Position numbers and translations under genes: made by a program. From JANMEX01 sp041751995 (lineage in GTDB: Bacteria; Pseudomonadota; Alphaproteobacteria; Rhizobiales; Rhizobiaceae), in the NCBI GenBank assembly GCA_041751995.1, contig JBGSHY010000087.1, forward strand, positions 1 through 19,407: a stretch of 19,407 bases of DNA, read 5' to 3'. Positions 14,874-19,407 of the stretch are shown here, piece after piece. The notes below the pieces were generated by a model. That model saw only the letters and a program-made list of their open reading frames with translations. It made no database searches and was not told where the DNA came from. How positions within the stretch are numbered: position 1 is the first letter of the stretch; the number at the start of each line of letters is the position of its first letter.

Positions 14874-15751
14874 TCGCACAATCGTTGAAAGTCGCTTTCC
14901 TCGGCACCGGGCTGATGGGCTTTCCGATGGCGCGCAATTTGCTCAAGGCCGGGTTTGACGTCACGGCGTGGAACCGCTCGCCGGACAAGGCAAAGGCACT
15001 GGAGCCATTTGGCGGCAAGGTAGTTTTGTCGGCTAACGATGCGGTGCGGGATGCAGATATGGTCATCACCATGCTGTCGGACGGACCGGCCGTCGCGGAT
15101 ATGCTGTTTGCGCAAGGTCTGGCAGGTGCGATGAAACGCGGGGCCATGTTTATCGACATGAGTTCGATCAAGCCCGACGAAGCGCGGGCGCATGCCGAAC
15201 GGTTGGCAGCGCTCGGCATTGCCGCGCTGGATGCGCCGGTTTCCGGCGGCACTAAAGGGGCGGATCTCGCCACGCTGGCGATCATGGCGGGAGGTGAGGC
15301 AGAGGCATTTTCCAGAGCCGAACCGGTGCTCAAGGCGATGGGGCGGCCAACCCATGTCGGGCCATCCGGCTGCGGTCAGATTGCCAAGCTTGCCAATCAG
15401 GGCATCGTCGCTGTGACCATCGGCGCGGTGGCGGAGGCGATTTTGCTGGCCGAAAGGGCGGGCCTTGCCAAGGGCGCGTTGCGGCAGGCTTTGGCTGGCG
15501 GCTTTGCCGACTCGGTCATTTTCCAGCAGCATGGCGGGCGGATGGAGGAGCGGAATTTCGCACCCGGCGGGCCATCTGCGTATCAGTTGAAGGATCTCAA
15601 CAATTTGCTCGGCGCGGGAGAGGCTCTTGGCCTCACCTTGCCGCTGGCCATGGCGCTGCGCGACCGGTTCGCTTCATTGGTCAATGACATGGATGGCGCG
15701 ATGCTCGACCATTCGGCGCTCTATCTTGAACTGGTGAAGCGGCAGGACTGA
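14870..15751 (+). CDS. NADP-type beta-hydroxyacid dehydrogenase (HIBADH/GarR-like)
   Basis: Second member in the window of the 3-hydroxyisobutyrate / tartronate-semialdehyde reductase superfamily, 293 residues. The Rossmann motif GTGLMG is at 12-17. The second strand ends in WNRS (34-37), where Asn-Arg in place of the acidic residue usually means NADP(H). The substrate loop APVSGGTKG lies at 122-130, and the catalytic pair is Lys173 and Asn176 (KLANQ). Its ATG overlaps the lactonase stop (ATGA), so the pair is translationally coupled. The substrate is unknown; tartronate semialdehyde or a similar short oxo acid is an option. The stop lies in the loop of a terminator hairpin. Confidence 0.9.
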   Translation: MIAQSLKVAFLGTGLMGFPMARNLLKAGFDVTAWNRSPDKAKALEPFGGKVVLSANDAVRDADMVITMLSDGPAVADMLFAQGLAGAMKRGAMFIDMSSIKPDEARAHAERLAALGIAALDAPVSGGTKGADLATLAIMAGGEAEAFSRAEPVLKAMGRPTHVGPSGCGQIAKLANQGIVAVTIGAVAEAILLAERAGLAKGALRQALAGGFADSVIFQQHGGRMEERNFAPGGPSAYQLKDLNNLLGAGEALGLTLPLAMALRDRFASLVNDMDGAMLDHSALYLELVKRQD

Positions 15752-15763
15752 TCCTGCCGCTTC
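15736..15763. terminator. bidirectional terminator hairpin between convergent genes
   Basis: A perfect 12-base stem (GAAGCGGCAGGA / TCCTGCCGCTTC) with a CTGA loop. The TGA in the loop is the stop codon of the dehydrogenase gene. A GCTTTGATTT run follows on the plus strand. The convergent aldo/keto reductase gene ends at 15778, so the hairpin can serve both transcripts. Confidence 0.75.
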
Positions 15764-15777
15764 GCTTTGATTTGCGG

Positions 15778-16767
15778 TCAGAACCGGCGCGGCGCTTCAG
15801 GCTTGTTGACGAGGATTTTCTCGATCTTGTCCTTTAGGGCATCGGTCATCAAGTGGCGGCTTTCAAGTGCCGCCAGATTGTCCTTCAACTGGCTTTCCTT
15901 TGAAGCGCCAAGAATGACAGTCGAGACATGCGGGTTCGACAGGCACCAGAGCAAGGCCATATGGTGGATCGGCAGGCCAGTCTTTTCGGCAAGCGCGGCA
16001 AGCTTTTCGACCTTGGCAAGTTTTGCCTTGCCGCCGACGCTTTCCCACTCGGCTTTCAGCCATTCATAGCCGGGCAGGTTGAGACGGCTGTCCGCGGGAA
16101 TGCCCTTGTTGTATTTACCGGTCAGAACGCCTGAGGCCAGCGGGGACCAGATTGTCGTGCCGGTGCCGACGAGATCGTAAACCGGCAAATAATCGCGCTC
16201 GACCTTGTCACGCTCGAAGAAATTATACTGCGGCTGTTCCATGGTCGGCGGCGTGATGTTCAACGCACGCGCGACAGAATAGGCTTCCGTAATCTGCTGG
16301 CCGGACCATTCGGACGTGCCCCAGTAGAGCACCTTGCCTTGGCTTACGAGGTCATGCATGGCGCGCACCGTTTCCTCGATCGGCGTATCGATATCGGGGC
16401 GGTGGCAGAAATAGAGATCGAGATATTCCACCTGCAGGCGTTTCAATGCGGCATGGCAGGCGTCGGTGACATGCTTGCGGGAAAGGCCGCGCTGGGTTGG
16501 CTTCGATCCGCCCCAGAACACCTTGCTGGAGACGATGTAACTGTCCCGGGTCCAGTTGAGCTTCTTCAATGCCTTGCCCATCAGGGCCTCGGACTCACCG
16601 GCCTCGTAGCCTTCGGCATTGTCAAAGAAATTGATGCCTGCGTCATAGGCGGTGGTCATCAGCTTCAGCGCATCGCTTTCGTGCACCTGCTTGCTGAAGG
16701 TAACCCAGGAACCCAGCGAGAACTCACTGACCTGAAGTCCGGATTTTCCCAAACGGCGGTATTGCAT
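15778..16767 (-). CDS. aldo/keto reductase, voltage-gated K+ channel beta-subunit-like
   Basis: NADPH-dependent oxidoreductase with a TIM-barrel fold, 329 residues, closest by pattern to the Kv-beta/YghZ branch (AKR6/AKR14-like). The catalytic tetrad is visible as Asp49 (FFDNAEGY), Tyr54, Lys82 (SSKVFWGG) and His122 (FCHRPD). The C-terminal cofactor segment is TVILGASKESQLKDNL. ATG 16767 is preceded by TTTAGGA eight bases away. It probably reduces reactive aldehydes such as methylglyoxal or isatin-like carbonyls; the true substrate is unknown. It lies alone between a terminator and the divergent oxidoreductase operon, and no operator of the sugar-acid regulon is seen before it. Confidence 0.9.
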   Translation of the reverse strand: MQYRRLGKSGLQVSEFSLGSWVTFSKQVHESDALKLMTTAYDAGINFFDNAEGYEAGESEALMGKALKKLNWTRDSYIVSSKVFWGGSKPTQRGLSRKHVTDACHAALKRLQVEYLDLYFCHRPDIDTPIEETVRAMHDLVSQGKVLYWGTSEWSGQQITEAYSVARALNITPPTMEQPQYNFFERDKVERDYLPVYDLVGTGTTIWSPLASGVLTGKYNKGIPADSRLNLPGYEWLKAEWESVGGKAKLAKVEKLAALAEKTGLPIHHMALLWCLSNPHVSTVILGASKESQLKDNLAALESRHLMTDALKDKIEKILVNKPEAPRRF

Positions 16768-16814
16768 GGCGTGTTCCTAAAGCTGTGATTGTTTGAATTC
16801 AGTTTGCGGCAGCA

Positions 16815-17597
16815 GTGCCCTACATGGGCCTTTGGGCGCCAATGTTCCAGTGGACACCGCAGGGAAGTGACGGAATTGCTGTGGCTGATGTACCGGCATC
16901 CGCTTCATCCGGCAAACTGCCGACGCCCTTTGATCCATATCATGGCCGCATCGCAGCGATGGCGCATGTTTGCGCGGGGCAAGGTTTTGGCAAAACGCCA
17001 ACGGAGGATCGTGCCATTTTACAGATCAGGATTCATGGCCGTGGCGGCCAAGGCGTTGTGACGGCAGCTGAAATGTTGTCGATTGCGGCATTTGAACAGG
17101 GCAGGCACGCGCAGGCCTTTCCGAGTTTCGGCTCAGAACGGACGGGTGCGCCGGTGGTGTCCTTTTGCCGGATCGACGACAAGCCGATCCGCTCGCGCGA
17201 GCCGATTTCCGCGCCAGATGTCATCATCGTACAGGACGCGCATCTGTTGCATCAGGTTGACGTGTTCGGCGGACTGAAGGCGGACGGTTATGTCTTGATC
17301 AATTCAAAGCGGACTGCCGAAGAGCTCGGCGTCGGCGAGATTGCTGCCCGCCTGCCACACGGCCATTTCGTCATGCTCGAGGCGAGCGACATCGCACTGA
17401 AGCATCTGGGGCGGCCATTGCCGAACGCGGTGCTGCTTGGCGGCTTTGCGGCGCTGACCGGCATGATATCGCTTGATGCCGTGGTCCACGCCATTCACGA
17501 CAAATTCAAGGGCGCCATCGCCGACAAAAATGATGCCGCCGCCAGCGAGGCCTATGCCATCGTTGAGGCGTCCACCCATGCGGAGGCTAAGGCATGA
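16815..17597 (+). CDS. 2-oxoacid:ferredoxin oxidoreductase, gamma subunit
   Basis: Gamma subunit of a pyruvate/2-ketoisovalerate-type oxidoreductase that converts a 2-oxoacid and CoA to an acyl-CoA and CO2. The family region begins at residue 68 with the strand ILQIRIHGRGGQG, followed by AFPSFGSERTGAPVVSFCRI (about 103-122), PDVIIVQD and NAVLLGGFAAL. As drawn from GTG 16815, the product is 260 residues with 67 extra N-terminal residues that I do not recognise. No in-frame GTG or ATG (16815, 16824, 16842, 16959) has a ribosome site, whereas GGAGG lies eight bases before an ATT at 17016, where relatives begin. The true start is therefore uncertain. The stop overlaps the alpha gene (ATGA). Confidence 0.85.
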   Translation: MPYMGLWAPMFQWTPQGSDGIAVADVPASASSGKLPTPFDPYHGRIAAMAHVCAGQGFGKTPTEDRAILQIRIHGRGGQGVVTAAEMLSIAAFEQGRHAQAFPSFGSERTGAPVVSFCRIDDKPIRSREPISAPDVIIVQDAHLLHQVDVFGGLKADGYVLINSKRTAEELGVGEIAARLPHGHFVMLEASDIALKHLGRPLPNAVLLGGFAALTGMISLDAVVHAIHDKFKGAIADKNDAAASEAYAIVEASTHAEAKA

Positions 17598-18844
17598 TCC
17601 AACAAATTGAAGGTTCCGAAGCGGTCGCCCAAGCGGTGGCGCTGTGCCGCCCGGAGGTAATCTGCGCCTACCCGATTTCGCCGCAGACCCATATTGTCGA
17701 AGGTTTGGGGCGGCTGGTGAAAAGCGGCACGCTGACGCCGTGCGAGTTCCTCAATGTCGAGAGCGAGTTTGCCGCCATGAGTGTCGCCATCGGCTCCTCG
17801 GCCACCGGCGCGCGGACCTATACGGCAACCGCCAGCCAAGGCCTCTTGTTCATGGCGGAAGCTGTTTACAATGCATCAGGGCTCGGGCTGCCGATTGTCA
17901 TGACCGTCGCCAACCGCGCCATTGGCGCGCCGATCAACATCTGGAACGATCACTCCGACTCGATGAGCCAGCGCGACTGCGGCTGGCTGCAGCTGTTTGC
18001 CGAGAGCAATCAGGAGGCGCTGGATCTGCACATACAGGCGTTCAAGCTGGCGGAAGAGCTGTCGATGCCGGTGATGGTGTGCATGGACGGTTTCATCCTG
18101 ACTCATGCCTACGAGCGGGTCGACATGCCGACACAGGAACAGGTCGACGCCTTCCTGCCGCCCTATGAGCCGCGGCAGGTGCTGGATCCTGCCGAACCGG
18201 TGTCGATCGGCGCGATGGTCGGGCCGGACGCTTTCATGGAAGTGCGCTATCTGGCGCACGCCAAGCAGACAATGGCGCTGGAGCGCATTCCGGAAATCGC
18301 CGCAGAATTCGCCGAGATTTTCGGACGTGATGCCGGCGGTCTGGTGCGCGGCTACAAGATTGACGACGCCGAGACGATTGTCGTGGCGCTCGGCTCGGTG
18401 GTCGGCACGCTGGAGGAAACCATTGACGCCATGCGGGCTGAGGGCGTGAAAATCGGCATCCTGTCGATCCGCTCGTTCCGCCCGTTTCCGCTCGCAGCGG
18501 TACGCGAAGCGCTGGCGCGGGTGCACCGCGTGGTGATCCTGGAGAAAAGCTTTTCGGTGGGCCTCGGCGGTGTGGTTTCAGCCGATGTGCGGATGGCGCT
18601 GGCCGGACGGCTGCATATGCGCAGCTATTCCATTATCGCAGGCCTTGGCGGGCGGGCGATCACGCAGGCCTCGCTGACCCGCGTTCTGAACGAGGCGGTC
18701 GAAGACCGGATGAAGCCGCTGACCTTCCTTGACCTCGACTGGTCCATCGTCAACCGCCAGCTGGCGCGCGAGGCGTCGATGCGGCGCAGCGGGCCGATTG
18801 CCGAAAACCTGCTGCGCGATATCGGCGCGGCCAAATCCGGTTGA
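17594..18844 (+). CDS. 2-oxoacid:ferredoxin oxidoreductase, alpha subunit
   Basis: Alpha subunit (PorA-like), 416 residues. The N-terminal pyrimidine-binding domain shows GSEAVAQAVALCRPEVICAYP followed by ISPQT, then the conserved ESEFAAMSVAIGSSATGART block with Glu near 57, and TATASQGLLFM. Further on come NIWNDHSDSMSQRD and, in domain II, KIGILSIRSFRPFP and VVILEKSFSVGLGG. Its start overlaps the gamma stop by four bases and has GGAGG seven bases upstream. The beta gene starts ten bases after the stop. The preferred 2-oxoacid cannot be read from the sequence. In a largely aerobic-looking gene neighbourhood such an enzyme is notable, but related complexes occur in aerobic alphaproteobacteria. 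Confidence 0.92.
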   Translation: MIQQIEGSEAVAQAVALCRPEVICAYPISPQTHIVEGLGRLVKSGTLTPCEFLNVESEFAAMSVAIGSSATGARTYTATASQGLLFMAEAVYNASGLGLPIVMTVANRAIGAPINIWNDHSDSMSQRDCGWLQLFAESNQEALDLHIQAFKLAEELSMPVMVCMDGFILTHAYERVDMPTQEQVDAFLPPYEPRQVLDPAEPVSIGAMVGPDAFMEVRYLAHAKQTMALERIPEIAAEFAEIFGRDAGGLVRGYKIDDAETIVVALGSVVGTLEETIDAMRAEGVKIGILSIRSFRPFPLAAVREALARVHRVVILEKSFSVGLGGVVSADVRMALAGRLHMRSYSIIAGLGGRAITQASLTRVLNEAVEDRMKPLTFLDLDWSIVNRQLAREASMRRSGPIAENLLRDIGAAKSG

Positions 18845-18854
18845 GGACATTGAC

Positions 18855-19407
18855 ATGAACCAGGAAGTCAAATTCTACCAGACCGGCACGTTCACGATCG
18901 GCAACCGGCTGCTCACCCCGGAACAGCGCAGCGTGCAATCATCGCAGGAGCGCAGCAATTCGCTGACATCCGGCCACCGCGCCTGCCAAGGCTGCGGCGA
19001 GGCGCTGGGCGCACGCTATGCTGTCGATGCCGCAATGCGGGCGACCAACAACCAGCTGATCGCGGCCAACGCGACCGGCTGTCTTGAAGTGTTCTCCACG
19101 CCCTACCCGGAAACATCCTGGCAATTGCCATGGCTGCATTCGCTGTTCGGCAATGCGGCGGCGGTCGGCTCCGGCATCGCGGCGGCGCTGGCGGTCAAGG
19201 CGCGCAAGGCAGGAAAGACCCAGAGCGACGTGCGGGTGATTGCACAGGGCGGCGATGGCGGAACGACAGACATCGGCTTTGGCTGCCTCTCCGGCATGTT
19301 CGAGCGCAATGATGACGTGCTGTATATTTGCTACGACAACGAGGGCTACATGAACACCGGCGTGCAACGCTCCTCCGCCACGCCGCCCACCGCCCGCACC
19401 GCGACAA
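18855..19407 (+). CDS. 2-oxoacid:ferredoxin oxidoreductase, beta subunit (partial)
   Basis: Thiamine-diphosphate-binding beta subunit (PorB-like), cut by the right edge after 184 codons. It shows CQGCGE near 42-47 (cluster-ligand cysteines), NATGCLE, and the thiamine diphosphate motif GGDGGTTDIG followed by YICYDNEGYMNTG. The segment MNTGVQRSSATPP is also typical of PorB. ATG 18855 has GAGG eight bases upstream. Third gene of the gamma-alpha-beta operon. A ferredoxin-like delta subunit is not encoded before it in this window and could follow outside. Confidence 0.92.
   Translation, partial: MNQEVKFYQTGTFTIGNRLLTPEQRSVQSSQERSNSLTSGHRACQGCGEALGARYAVDAAMRATNNQLIAANATGCLEVFSTPYPETSWQLPWLHSLFGNAAAVGSGIAAALAVKARKAGKTQSDVRVIAQGGDGGTTDIGFGCLSGMFERNDDVLYICYDNEGYMNTGVQRSSATPPTARTAT

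Noticed and set aside
17011..17061. Short GTG-started frame overlapping the gamma subunit start
   Set aside because: GGAGG is only three bases from this GTG, the peptide would have 16 residues and there is no sign of conservation; more likely chance.
1..19407. CRISPR arrays, tRNA genes, insertion sequences, riboswitches
   Set aside because: I found no regularly spaced repeats, cloverleaf-like sequences, transposase motifs or recognisable riboswitch cores on either strand.

Overview
The window reads as a GC-rich alphaproteobacterial chromosome segment. A member of the Hyphomicrobiales (Rhizobium/Brucella relatives) is my best guess, from the gene families, the many ATGA-type gene overlaps and a long palindromic intergenic element of the RIME/Bru-RS kind. 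This is inference; there is no rRNA or other marker. I see no tRNA, CRISPR array, transposase or phage gene. No stretch over 300 bases lacks a gene; the two largest gaps are 4006-4204 and 13756-13967, and both hold recognisable sites.

Left flank (1-4005, all minus strand): a small alpha+beta-barrel protein, a beta-CASP metallo-beta-lactamase-fold ribonuclease-like protein, a MacB/LolD-type ABC ATPase, and the first ~393 residues of its FtsX-type permease, which runs off the left edge.

Core (4034-15751): a sugar-acid catabolic locus of the L-idonate / ketogluconate / gluconate type. On the minus strand lie gluconate 5-dehydrogenase (idnO type), gluconokinase and an NAD-dependent beta-hydroxyacid dehydrogenase, followed by a ribose-class ABC importer (double ATPase, permease, periplasmic binding protein). 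Divergently on the plus strand lie a D-2-hydroxyacid dehydrogenase (GhrB/2-ketoaldonate reductase-like) and a zinc alcohol dehydrogenase (L-idonate 5-dehydrogenase type). Convergent to these is a GntR/IdnR-type LacI-family regulator with a GlcG/HbpS-like gene. Divergent from the regulator are an SMP-30 lactonase and a second, probably NADP-dependent, beta-hydroxyacid dehydrogenase. Copies of a 16-bp operator (ATGTTAGCGATAACAT and variants) sit in all three promoter regions, so I read this as one regulon: uptake by the ABC importer, 2-keto acid to idonate, idonate to 5-ketogluconate, to gluconate, to 6-phosphogluconate.

Right flank (15778-19407): an aldo/keto reductase (minus) and, divergently, the gamma, alpha and partial beta subunits of a 2-oxoacid:ferredoxin oxidoreductase, the beta subunit running off the right edge. 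The gamma subunit has an uncertain start.
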